Source of the DNA: Gordonia terrae
GTDB lineage: Bacteria > Actinomycetota > Actinomycetes > Mycobacteriales > Mycobacteriaceae
Length of the DNA: 64,000 bases
Direction of reading: 5' to 3'
NCBI RefSeq assembly: GCF_001698225.1
Contig: NZ_CP016594.1
Span: 3,472,001 to 3,536,000 of the forward strand
A program made the translations under genes and the position numbers. Below are positions 1 to 7,177 of the stretch, piece by piece (position 1 is the stretch's first letter; each line of letters starts with the position of its first letter). The notes below the pieces were generated by a model. The model had not been told where the DNA came from. It did no database searches and was given only the letters and a program-made list of their open reading frames with translations.

Positions 1-54
1 TTGTGTCGCGGGGTCGGTCAGCCGATCGACGAACGCGGGGTCGCGATCAGCAGA

Positions 55-459
55 TCACTCTTGCTCGAACCGCCGATTGAATCGCTCCTCCATACGTTCG
101 GACAGCTTGCGCTTGCCGCCGGACGACCCGGATTGCTTCTTGCCGGCCCTGGGGGCCGACGAACCGGACTCGGCGGTGCCGCTGCTGTCTCCCCAGAGAG
201 CGAAGAGACCGGCCCCGAACATCACCAGGAAGCCCAGCAGGCTCACTATCGGGAATCCGCCGATGCTGATGTCGACGATGAGTCCGCCGACCAGCATCAC
301 CAGGCCGACGACGAAGATCGCCGCCGCCTGCAAGCGACGACGACCGCTCGACCTCCCCAGACGTCGACGCTTGACACTGGACGCAAACTTGGGGTCTTCC
401 GCGTACAGCGCGCTCTCGATTTGTTCGAGCATGCGTTGCTCGTGCTCCGAAAGTGGCAC
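55..459 (-). CDS. DUF3040 small membrane protein
   Basis: A 134-residue protein whose N-terminus (MPLSEHEQRMLEQIE) is the hallmark of the DUF3040 family, the Rv2169c type in mycobacteria. Function is unknown. A basic stretch at about residues 28-42 is followed by two hydrophobic segments (roughly 45-62 and 68-88) that should cross the membrane, and then a Ser/Gly/Lys/Arg-rich cytoplasmic tail. The GTG start is chosen because AAGGAGGG lies just upstream on the minus strand and because the family motif begins there. In mycobacteria it stands near mraZ and the division cluster, which would lie beyond the left edge of this window. Family assignment is firm; role unknown. Confidence 0.9.
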   Translation of the reverse strand: MPLSEHEQRMLEQIESALYAEDPKFASSVKRRRLGRSSGRRRLQAAAIFVVGLVMLVGGLIVDISIGGFPIVSLLGFLVMFGAGLFALWGDSSGTAESGSSAPRAGKKQSGSSGGKRKLSERMEERFNRRFEQE

Positions 460-625
460 CGACCCTCCTTCTCACTGATCCGCGACGCCGACGAAGGTCA
501 CCCGCGACCGGAAAGGCGTCTGCGCCTATATCGTCCCATGATACGAGGTGAAACCGACCGCGACCACCATTACTCGCCGTTGCGGATGACCGGCCGGTGC
601 GAGATACGGCAAAGTGTGGCCCGAT
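460..625. other. Intergenic spacer, promoter region of the DUF3040 gene
   Basis: 166 bases between two minus-strand genes. Apart from the Shine-Dalgarno sequence of the DUF3040 gene I see no hairpin or repeat. Confidence 0.4.
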
Positions 626-1105
626 TCACGCTGTCGCGCCGATCTGCGGGGCCTCGAAACCGAGTTTTCCTTGCTCGTAGGCGATGACCATCGTCTCGAC
701 CTGGCGCAGGAAGTCGAGGACGAGCAGACGCATTCCGGCCACGCTGTCGGGGTCGACCGTGCGGATGATGCCGGACTCGATCTTCATCCGCACCGGCGAG
801 AGCGCCGCGAACCGGGCTGCGATCGGCGCCAGCTCAGGTGCGACCATGCCGATGCGCGTCCACGCGTTCGATGTCGACGTCCTGCGCCGGACCGTGCCGA
901 TCGGCTCGTGGACGGCCAGGGCCGCACCCGATGCGCGGAGGGCGACCAGATACAGCTGACGAAAACGTTCGGCACCGTCGTCGACGCCGTCAGCGTTGTC
1001 GAGGAGCAGGTGTGCGCGCTCGAGGAGATCGCGGGCGCGGCCGACCATCACCGGATCGACGGGTGCCCCGTGGGTGAGAGCTGTGGCGCTGCGACTCCTG
1101 GCCAT
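626..1105 (-). CDS. SAV_6107-type HEPN-domain protein
   Basis: A 159-residue mostly helical protein resembling the SAV_6107 family of HEPN proteins (residues about 15-140: a conserved block beginning ARDLLERAHLLL, then YLVALRASGAALA). HEPN folds are often RNases or nucleotide-binding partners, but this subfamily is uncharacterised and no clear RxxxxH motif is visible, so catalysis should not be assumed. The ATG at 1105 is preferred over an upstream in-frame ATG because GAGGAGGA sits just before it. It follows the Rv2169c-type gene at a distance of 166 bases and diverges from the acetyltransferase. Confidence 0.75.
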   Translation of the reverse strand: MARSRSATALTHGAPVDPVMVGRARDLLERAHLLLDNADGVDDGAERFRQLYLVALRASGAALAVHEPIGTVRRRTSTSNAWTRIGMVAPELAPIAARFAALSPVRMKIESGIIRTVDPDSVAGMRLLVLDFLRQVETMVIAYEQGKLGFEAPQIGATA

Positions 1106-1491
1106 GCCGTCCTCCTCCTCGTGCGTGTGGTCGTTGTGTCCGGCGGCAGACGCTTCCCTCGTCCGCCGCCGGACCGTGTCGTGGATGAACGCGAACAGCT
1201 TGCGGAGGCACATTCATCGAACATCCGTTCGACACGTTCAATATAGCTAGCCCGGCGTCGGTGTTCAAGACATCTGTGACCCGAAAACACCGCCGGCCTG
1301 TACAACGCCACCACCCGCGACCCGATTCCTGCCGAGTGTGCATCATCGATAGGACAATTCCCGGAAGTGTCCGGCGCCGGTATCCACCCCAGAGGGCGGT
1401 GCCCGTCGGTGATGCCGGGCGACTCATACGCGCCGACGACGACGCAGAGACCGACGACGTTGAGAACGACGACGAGGAGAACGGGAGTCCG
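1106..1491. other. Divergent promoter region between HEPN and GNAT genes
   Basis: 386 bases upstream of two divergent genes. An unusually AT-rich block near 1238-1252 (TTCAATATAGCTAGC) could supply -10 elements on either strand. The GNAT reading frame stays open back to a GTG at 1261, so part of this spacer could be coding. The peptide it would encode (Arg-rich, then acidic) does not look like a GNAT N-terminus. Confidence 0.45.
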
Positions 1492-2166
1492 TTGACGATC
1501 CGCCTGGTGAGCCTGACCGGCCAGGACGCCCGGGCCTGGCTCGAGCCCGCATTGGAGATCTACGTGACCGCGATGAACTATCCGCGCGGTACCGAGATCC
1601 ACCGCGCCGGGCTCTGGCGTGAGCACATCGGCCGGCCCGGATGGCGCGCGGTGGGTGCGGTCGAGACCGTGAGTCCCCACGAGGCGCGGACCATGCCTGC
1701 CGCGCGCCGTCGGGTGGGTCCGCCGGTCGGCATCGGGCCCGACGACCTGCTGGTCGGCATCGCCTACGGATACACCGGCGCGACCGACCAGTGGTGGAAT
1801 CAGCAGCTGCGACTCGGACTCCGTCAGACCGGCCGCCGGCCCGGGACGATCGAGGCGATCGCCCGCGACTACTTCGAACTCACCGAATTGCACGTGCACC
1901 CCACCGCCCAGGGACGAGGAATCGGCCAGTGGCTGCTCGCGCGACTCCTCGCCGACCGGCCCGAACGTCACGTACTCCTCTCGACCCCGGAGATCCCTGC
2001 CGAGGACAACCGGGCGTGGTCGTTGTACCGGCGGATGGGCTTCACCGACGTCCTGCGTCATTTCACCTTCACCGGCGACCCCCGTCCGTTCGCCTTCCTC
2101 GGACGGCCGCTCCCCCTCGAACTACAACCGCCGACCACGGCCCGGCGCGCCGAAGCCGGGAGCTGA
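1492..2166 (+). CDS. GNAT-family N-acetyltransferase (Rv2170-like)
   Basis: Predicted acyl-CoA-dependent N-acetyltransferase of about 224 residues. The acetyl-CoA pyrophosphate loop is visible as QGRGIGQ near residues 140-146, preceded by the beta-4 motif ELHVHP and followed by NRAWSLYRRMGF, the usual C-terminal GNAT signature. It occupies the place of Rv2170 next to lppM. Substrate cannot be read from the sequence. The start is uncertain: I chose TTG 1492 because TIRLVSL begins a typical GNAT strand and GGGAG lies just before it. An in-frame GTG at 1261 would add 77 residues. Its stop is one base before the next gene's GTG, so the two are translationally coupled. Confidence 0.75.
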   Translation: MTIRLVSLTGQDARAWLEPALEIYVTAMNYPRGTEIHRAGLWREHIGRPGWRAVGAVETVSPHEARTMPAARRRVGPPVGIGPDDLLVGIAYGYTGATDQWWNQQLRLGLRQTGRRPGTIEAIARDYFELTELHVHPTAQGRGIGQWLLARLLADRPERHVLLSTPEIPAEDNRAWSLYRRMGFTDVLRHFTFTGDPRPFAFLGRPLPLELQPPTTARRAEAGS

Positions 2167-2167
2167 C

Positions 2168-3787
2168 GTGAACGGAACCCGGCGCGACGCCGTCATCATC
2201 GGCGGGGGCCACAACGGGCTGATCGCCGCGGCCTATCTGGCACAGGCCGGACGGGAGGTGGAGGTCCTCGAGCGGGACGAGATCCCCGGCGGCGCCGTCT
2301 CGACCGTCGAACGGTTCCCCGGGCACCGGGTCGACCGCGGGTCGTCGTCGCACCTGATGATCCGTCACTCCCCCGTCCTCGACGACCTCGAGCTGGCCGC
2401 ACACGGTCTGCGGTACGTCGACTGCGATCCGTGGGCGTTCGTCCCGGCGACCGAGACGGCCCCGCCGATCGTCTTCCGCACCGACCTCGACGCGACCTGC
2501 ACGTCGATCGAAAATGCCTGTGGTGCAGCCGATGCCGCCGCCTACCGCCGATTCGTCGCCACGTGGACACCACGTGCCCGCGCGGTCATGGACGCGTTCT
2601 ACCAACCCGCGACGATGGCTCGGTTCGGCCGGGCCTTCGGCGGGCTCGGCGACACCGCGACCACGGCGCGCACCGGATTCCTCGGCCGGCGGGGCGGCCG
2701 GGTGCTGAACCTCACCGCCGAGTTGATGGCCTCGGGCGACTCGCTTCTCGACGAGTACTTCGACTCCGAACAGCTCAAGGCCGGACTCGCGTGGTTCGGC
2801 GCGCAGTCCGGGCCGCCGATGAGTGCACCGGGGACCGCACCGATGATCGGCTTCGCCGCACTCATGCACCGGATTCCACCCGGCCGCGCGATCGGGGGCA
2901 GCGGTGCCCTCACCGACGCACTCGTACACCGGATCGCCCACGACGGCGGCATCGTCTCGTGCGGCGACCCCGCGGTCTCCATCGCGCGCTGCGGCGACCA
3001 CTGGCAAGTACTCACCCGCAGCGGCGAAACACGCTGTGCCGGCACCATCATCAGCGCCTGCCACGTGCTGACGACGCTGGATCTCCTTGCCGCCGGCGGC
3101 TACGACGCCGGCACCATCGACCGGTGGCGACGCGCCATCGTCGTCGGCAGCGGGATCGGTATGGCGGTACGGCTGGGGACGACGAGCCTGCCCGCCTACC
3201 GGGATCTGCCGGACGACCTGCCCGAGCACGGTGTCCATTCGGCTCTCGGACTGCTCGTCACCGACCGCGCCCACCTCACCCGGGCCCACGCCGCGGCGTC
3301 GGTGGGCGAGCTCCCGCCGCGTCCCGCGGTGGTCGCGATGAGCTACTCGGCGATCGATCCGACACTCGCTCCGCCGGGCCGTTCCGTCATCAACCTGTGG
3401 GCGCAGTGGCATCCGTACCGGCTGGCCGAGGGCGACTGGCCCGCCGCGGCCGACCGGGCCGCGAAGGCCGTCTGCGACGAGGTCGACCGCCATGCACCCG
3501 GATTCGCCGAGTCGATCGCACACCGGTACATCCAGACACCGCGGGATCTCGCCGACGAGCTGGGCCTGATCGGCGGCAACATCATGCACGTCGAGATGTC
3601 CATCGACCAGATGTTCATGTGGCGCCCGACCCCCGACCTCGCGGGTCACCGGGTGCCCGGCGCCGACGGGCTGCTCCTCGCCGGCGCGTCGACACACCCC
3701 GGTGGGGGTGTCACCGGCGCCAGCGGGTACATCGCCGCCCAGTCGGCTCTGCGGCGCGGGCGCCGGGGGTTCGGCCGCCGATCCTGA
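2168..3787 (+). CDS. Phytoene-desaturase-like NAD(P)/FAD-dependent oxidoreductase
   Basis: A 539-residue flavoprotein of the CrtI/amine-oxidase superfamily. The N-terminus holds the Rossmann dinucleotide motif GGGHNGLIAAAYLAQAG (about residues 10-27), followed by the substrate-side motif PGGAVSTVE. The C-terminal FAD motif GLLLAGASTHPGGGV is close to the end, as in carotenoid desaturases and their actinobacterial relatives. The substrate is unknown: no carotenoid genes are nearby, so calling it phytoene desaturase would be unsafe. It lies one base after the GNAT gene and is not part of the mycobacterial gene order here, so it looks like a lineage-specific insertion. GTG start fixed by the coupling. 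Confidence 0.82.
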   Translation: MNGTRRDAVIIGGGHNGLIAAAYLAQAGREVEVLERDEIPGGAVSTVERFPGHRVDRGSSSHLMIRHSPVLDDLELAAHGLRYVDCDPWAFVPATETAPPIVFRTDLDATCTSIENACGAADAAAYRRFVATWTPRARAVMDAFYQPATMARFGRAFGGLGDTATTARTGFLGRRGGRVLNLTAELMASGDSLLDEYFDSEQLKAGLAWFGAQSGPPMSAPGTAPMIGFAALMHRIPPGRAIGGSGALTDALVHRIAHDGGIVSCGDPAVSIARCGDHWQVLTRSGETRCAGTIISACHVLTTLDLLAAGGYDAGTIDRWRRAIVVGSGIGMAVRLGTTSLPAYRDLPDDLPEHGVHSALGLLVTDRAHLTRAHAAASVGELPPRPAVVAMSYSAIDPTLAPPGRSVINLWAQWHPYRLAEGDWPAAADRAAKAVCDEVDRHAPGFAESIAHRYIQTPRDLADELGLIGGNIMHVEMSIDQMFMWRPTPDLAGHRVPGADGLLLAGASTHPGGGVTGASGYIAAQSALRRGRRGFGRRS

Positions 3788-3970
3788 CTCGCCGACCGTC
3801 CGACCCGAGAAGCGCCCTGGACAAGGACCCTCGAGCGACCGCCGCCCGCGATCTGCCGCTGGGCCGCGGTGGGCGGTGTCCGGGCCGGGTGGTTCGACAT
3901 CGGGGTGGCCGGGAGACCCGACGCGGCGCGGCACGATGGGTGCCCCGCGCTTCCGCCGAGGTCTGGCACG
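3788..3970. other. Intergenic spacer before lppM
   Basis: 183 bases between two plus-strand genes. I see no clear terminator or promoter. Confidence 0.35.
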
Positions 3971-4945
3971 ATGAGCACCGTGCGTTCGTCGAATCCCGTA
4001 CCGGGTGCGCCCGAGTCCCGCCGAGCCCGGCGCCTGCTGCCGTCCGCGGTGGCCGTCGCCCTCGTCGCCCTGTCCCCGTTGATGGCCGGTTGTCTCGAGC
4101 GGTCGACGACGGTCGGTGATCGCTACTCGGGGAGCGTGGTCGTCGCGACCACCCCGGACAATCCGCGCGGGACACCGCAGTTCGATCTCCCCGAGTCGAT
4201 GGCCGGACAGGTCTCGGTGACCGACTACCGACAGGTGCCCGAGCGACCCGACGCGCCGTCGGCGACTCCCGGCGCCGGACCCGAGAGCCCGGCCGAATCC
4301 GAATCCTCTTCCCCCTCCGAGACCGCCGGGAACGATGACGCGGGTGCGGAGGGGAATCCCGACGAGGACGATCCCGCCACCCGGGTGGGCTCGCGAGCGA
4401 CGTTCAGTGATCTGACGGCAGGTCAGTTCGCCCAACTCGGCGACATCGTGGCCGACGCCTACGGCGACACCTCGCTGACGATGGACCTCACCGCCAAGCG
4501 CAGCGGCGAGGTCGTGCGATTCCGCGGTGACACCGACCTGACCGAGCTCGTCCCGGAACGCGACTACGTCCAGCTGACCGTCACCTTCGGCGGTCCGGTG
4601 ACGGCGACGAACGGTGAACAGGTCGGGGAATCGACCGTGACCTGGACGCCCGCACCCGGTGAACCATCGGACTTCAGCGCCGACGCCACCTACCCGGACC
4701 CGGCGACCGCCGCGGTCAGCAGCTGGTCGTGGTTCGTCGCCCTGCTGTGCGTCGTGGTGGTCCTGGTGATCGTCCGGATCGCCTACAGCAAGCGATACCG
4801 CGGACCACGCCCCGGACGGCCGGCACCGACGAAGTCCGCACCGTCGACGATCTCGGGCGAGGGACTCGCCGCAGCCGCCGATCCCGCGGCAGGTGCGTCA
4901 CCGGCACCGCCCGCCACGGACCGGAAGCCCTCCGCCGGGACGTGA
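3971..4945 (+). CDS. lppM: LppM-family lipoprotein
   Basis: A 324-residue exported lipoprotein of the LppM family. A basic N-terminus is followed by a hydrophobic signal segment ending in the lipobox SPLMAGC, with Cys41 as the lipidation site. The mature part holds the conserved LppM domain (GSVVVATTPDN near the start, then a Ser/Glu-rich spacer and a beta-rich domain to about residue 245). A C-terminal transmembrane helix (WFVALLCVVVVLVIVRIAYS, about 249-268) and a Lys/Pro-rich cytoplasmic tail follow. In M. tuberculosis LppM affects phagosome maturation; the biochemical role is unknown. Its position next to the metF-like gene and idsA matches Rv2171. The Ser/Glu spacer makes this protein about 100 residues longer than the mycobacterial one. 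Confidence 0.88.
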   Translation: MSTVRSSNPVPGAPESRRARRLLPSAVAVALVALSPLMAGCLERSTTVGDRYSGSVVVATTPDNPRGTPQFDLPESMAGQVSVTDYRQVPERPDAPSATPGAGPESPAESESSSPSETAGNDDAGAEGNPDEDDPATRVGSRATFSDLTAGQFAQLGDIVADAYGDTSLTMDLTAKRSGEVVRFRGDTDLTELVPERDYVQLTVTFGGPVTATNGEQVGESTVTWTPAPGEPSDFSADATYPDPATAAVSSWSWFVALLCVVVVLVIVRIAYSKRYRGPRPGRPAPTKSAPSTISGEGLAAAADPAAGASPAPPATDRKPSAGT

Positions 4946-4997
4946 TTCGGCAGCCGGTCCGGCGTCGAAACCGGTCCGGCGTACCGGGTCTCCCCGC

Positions 4998-5948
4998 TCA
5001 GGCCGGAACGTGCAGCGCGGCGTCGACGTCCACGCCGAGACGGCCCAGGACCTCGGTCGTGGCCTTGGCGAAGTTGAGGCTGCAGAAATGCAGGCACGGC
5101 GCGCCCTCGGCGACGAGGCGCTGCGCCATCTCGGTGGCGAAGTCGATGCCGACGGCACGGACCGACGCGCGATCCTCCTCGGCACCGTTGCCGGCCGCCT
5201 TGGCGAAGCGTTCCTCGACGTCGGGCGGGATCACCGAACCCGACAGCTCGACCATCCGCCGTGCGGTGGCCAGTGAGGTCACCGGCATGATGCCCGGGAT
5301 GATCGGTTTGAGTCCCTGCTCGGGGTCGGCGGCGGCGACCCGATCGCGCAGCCGCAGGTAGTGCTCGACGTCGAAGAACATCTGGGTGATGGAGTACTCG
5401 GCACCGGCGCGCAACTTGTCGACCAGCGTGCGGGTGTCGTGATCGATGTCGGGCGACCGGTGATGGGTCTCCGGGAACGACGCCACTCCCACGTGGAAGT
5501 CGCCCAGGGTGTCGATGAGCCGGACCAGTTGTTCGGCGTACTCGACCCCGTCGGGATGGGCGACCCACTCGCCGAGCGGATCGCCCGGCGGATCGCCGCG
5601 CAGCGCGAGGATGTTGGTGATGCCCTGGTCGGCGTAGGCGCCGACCAGTGCCCGCAGTTCCGCGACGCTGTGGTTGACCGCGGTCAGGTGGGCCACCGGC
5701 AACAGTGTGGTCTGTGCGGCCAGCTCGCCGGTGATGCGCACGGTGCGGTCCCGGGTGGAACCGCCGGCGCCGTAGGTCATCGAGACGAATGCCGGGGACA
5801 ACCGCTCGAAGATGCGCACCGCCCGCCAGAGCCGGGACTCGGCCTCGGCGTCACGCGGTGGGAAGAACTCGACGGAGAACGGGACCGGGCCGCGGTGCGG
5901 AGCGGCCAGACGTTCGACGATCGAGGGTGCGGGAGCGGTTGGGGTCAC
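4998..5948 (-). CDS. metF: Methylenetetrahydrofolate reductase
   Basis: Reduces 5,10-methylene-THF to 5-methyl-THF for methionine synthesis. The 316-residue protein shows the family core: FSVEFFPPRD near the N-terminus, SMTYGAGGSTRDRT, LALRGDPPGD, GAEYSITQMFFD, PIIPGIMPV and the C-terminal HFCSLNFAKAT. It matches the Rv2172c position of M. tuberculosis. The GTG at 5948 is preferred because a TACACT -10 box lies 6 nt upstream, giving a leaderless transcript. It diverges from the prenyl synthase with only 38 bases between starts, so the two promoters interlock. Confidence 0.93.
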   Translation of the reverse strand: MTPTAPAPSIVERLAAPHRGPVPFSVEFFPPRDAEAESRLWRAVRIFERLSPAFVSMTYGAGGSTRDRTVRITGELAAQTTLLPVAHLTAVNHSVAELRALVGAYADQGITNILALRGDPPGDPLGEWVAHPDGVEYAEQLVRLIDTLGDFHVGVASFPETHHRSPDIDHDTRTLVDKLRAGAEYSITQMFFDVEHYLRLRDRVAAADPEQGLKPIIPGIMPVTSLATARRMVELSGSVIPPDVEERFAKAAGNGAEEDRASVRAVGIDFATEMAQRLVAEGAPCLHFCSLNFAKATTEVLGRLGVDVDAALHVPA

Positions 5949-5954
5949 TCGCAC

Positions 5955-5960
5955 AGTGTA
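5955..5960 (-). promoter_or_regulatory. -10 box of metF (leaderless)
   Basis: TACACT on the minus strand, 6 nt before the metF GTG. It fits the TANNNT-N6-GTG pattern of actinobacterial leaderless genes. Confidence 0.55.
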
Positions 5961-5974
5961 CGGAGCTGGTCGCA

Positions 5975-5980
5975 TAGCCT
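5975..5980 (+). promoter_or_regulatory. -10 box of the prenyl synthase gene (leaderless)
   Basis: TAGCCT on the plus strand, 6 nt before GTG 5987. Only 14 bases separate it from the opposing metF -10 box. Confidence 0.55.
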
Positions 5981-5986
5981 GGCAGG

Positions 5987-7177
5987 GTGACCTCCACGAT
6001 CCCCACGCCCACCTCGCTCGATGCGGTCCCGGGCGCCGTCGAGGCCGAGTTGCGGGCCTTCTTCGCCGACGCGGTGCCCGCCACCGCCGCGATCGCGCCG
6101 GTGGTCGGCGAGGCCGCCGAACTGATCCGGGATTTCGTCCTGCGGGGCGGCAAGCGCATCCGGCCGGTCTTCGCCTTTGCCGGCTGGCGCTGCGGGACAT
6201 CGTCGTCGGACCGCACGGTCGCGGGAGACGACGCACCCGGCCCGCGGGACGCACTGCGGGTCTGCGCCGCACTCGAGCTCGTGCAGGCCTGCGCCCTCAT
6301 CCACGACGACATCATCGATCGGTCCGACACCCGTCGCGGGTTTCCGACGGTGCATCGCGAATTCGAGTCGCGCCACGAGAGCGCGAAGTGGGCCGGGGAC
6401 CCCGGCGCGCACGGTGTCGCCGCTGCGATCCTCGCCGGCGACTTCGCGCTCGCCTGGGCAGACGACCTGGTTCACGGTCATCGGCCGGGGGTTTCGACAA
6501 GCTCAACCGGCAGCAGGGTCGGCTCAACCGGCAGGGACGGATCGACCGTCGAGGACGGCGGCCGCCCATTGCCCGCCGCGGTGGGCGCGACGTGGGCGGC
6601 GATGCGGACCGAGGTCCTCGGCGGGCAGTTCCTCGACATCGTCAACGAGGCCGGCGGCGACGACTCGACCGAGGCCGCTTACCGCGTCATGGAGTTCAAG
6701 ACCGCCGCCTACACCGTGGCGCGGCCCCTCGAACTGGGCGCGCGGCTGGCCGGTGCGTCCGACGATCTCGTGTCGGGCCTGCGGTCCATCGGCCACGATC
6801 TCGGCGTCGCATTCCAGCTCCGCGATGACCTGCTCGGTGTGTTCGGTGATCCGGAACGGACCGGGAAGCCGTCGGGTGACGATCTGGTCTCCGGTAAACG
6901 CACGGCACTGCTCGCGATCGCCCTGCAACGAGCCGACGCGGCCGACCCGGCGCTCGGCGCGCGTCTGCGCTCCCACCTCGGGCGCGCCCTGGACGATGAC
7001 GAGTTGAACTCCGCGCGTGGCATTTTCGTCGAGGTGGGCGCGGTGGCCGAAGTCGAGAACTCGATCGACGAGCTGCTGGGGTCGGCGCTGGCCGCACTCG
7101 ACGCCGCCGACATCGGCGCCGACATCCGCACCGAGCTGATCGCGGTCGCACATCGCGTCGCGCACCGCGAGGCGTGA
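5987..7177 (+). CDS. idsA2: Polyprenyl (geranylgeranyl) diphosphate synthase, IdsA type
   Basis: Condenses isopentenyl diphosphate with allylic diphosphates; probably makes C20 or longer prenyl chains for the isoprenoid pool. The 396-residue protein has the first Asp-rich motif HDDIIDRSDTRRG (about residues 105-117), preceded by GGKRIRP, and the second Asp-rich motif QLRDDLLGVFGD (about 277-288). It sits between metF and mptA exactly as Rv2173 does. Odd: residues about 168-192 (VSTSSTGSRVGSTGRDG and flanks) are a Ser/Thr/Gly-rich insertion encoded by a repeat (see 6491-6540), lying in a loop before the conserved WAAMRTEVLGGQFLD helix. The frame is kept, so the enzyme may still work. The stop overlaps the GTG of mptA (GTGA). 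Confidence 0.9.
   Translation: MTSTIPTPTSLDAVPGAVEAELRAFFADAVPATAAIAPVVGEAAELIRDFVLRGGKRIRPVFAFAGWRCGTSSSDRTVAGDDAPGPRDALRVCAALELVQACALIHDDIIDRSDTRRGFPTVHREFESRHESAKWAGDPGAHGVAAAILAGDFALAWADDLVHGHRPGVSTSSTGSRVGSTGRDGSTVEDGGRPLPAAVGATWAAMRTEVLGGQFLDIVNEAGGDDSTEAAYRVMEFKTAAYTVARPLELGARLAGASDDLVSGLRSIGHDLGVAFQLRDDLLGVFGDPERTGKPSGDDLVSGKRTALLAIALQRADAADPALGARLRSHLGRALDDDELNSARGIFVEVGAVAEVENSIDELLGSALAALDAADIGADIRTELIAVAHRVAHREA
6491..6540 (+). repeat. Repeat element inserted in the idsA reading frame
   Basis: GTTTCGACAAGCTCAACC begins a stretch in which GCTCAACCGGCAG occurs at 6501-6513 and again at 6522-6534, a 21-base (7-codon) period. Prenyl synthases do not normally carry residues here. The GTTTCGACAAGCTCAACC string resembles a dispersed intergenic motif I associate from memory with Gordonia-like genomes; the genome-wide copy number is not visible from this window. 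Confidence 0.6.

Noticed and set aside
1..54. Possible gene end at the left edge
   Set aside because: Only 54 bases are visible beyond the DUF3040 stop; no motif can be assigned.
1261..1491. N-terminal extension of the GNAT from GTG 1261
   Set aside because: The 77 extra residues are Arg-rich then acidic with no GNAT character; TTG 1492 has a nearby GGGAG. Not fully excluded.
2069..4435. Very long open frame on the minus strand opposite the oxidoreductase and LppM genes
   Set aside because: It is opposite two genes with clear family motifs; its product is Arg/Gly/Pro-rich low-complexity sequence typical of antisense frames in high-GC DNA.
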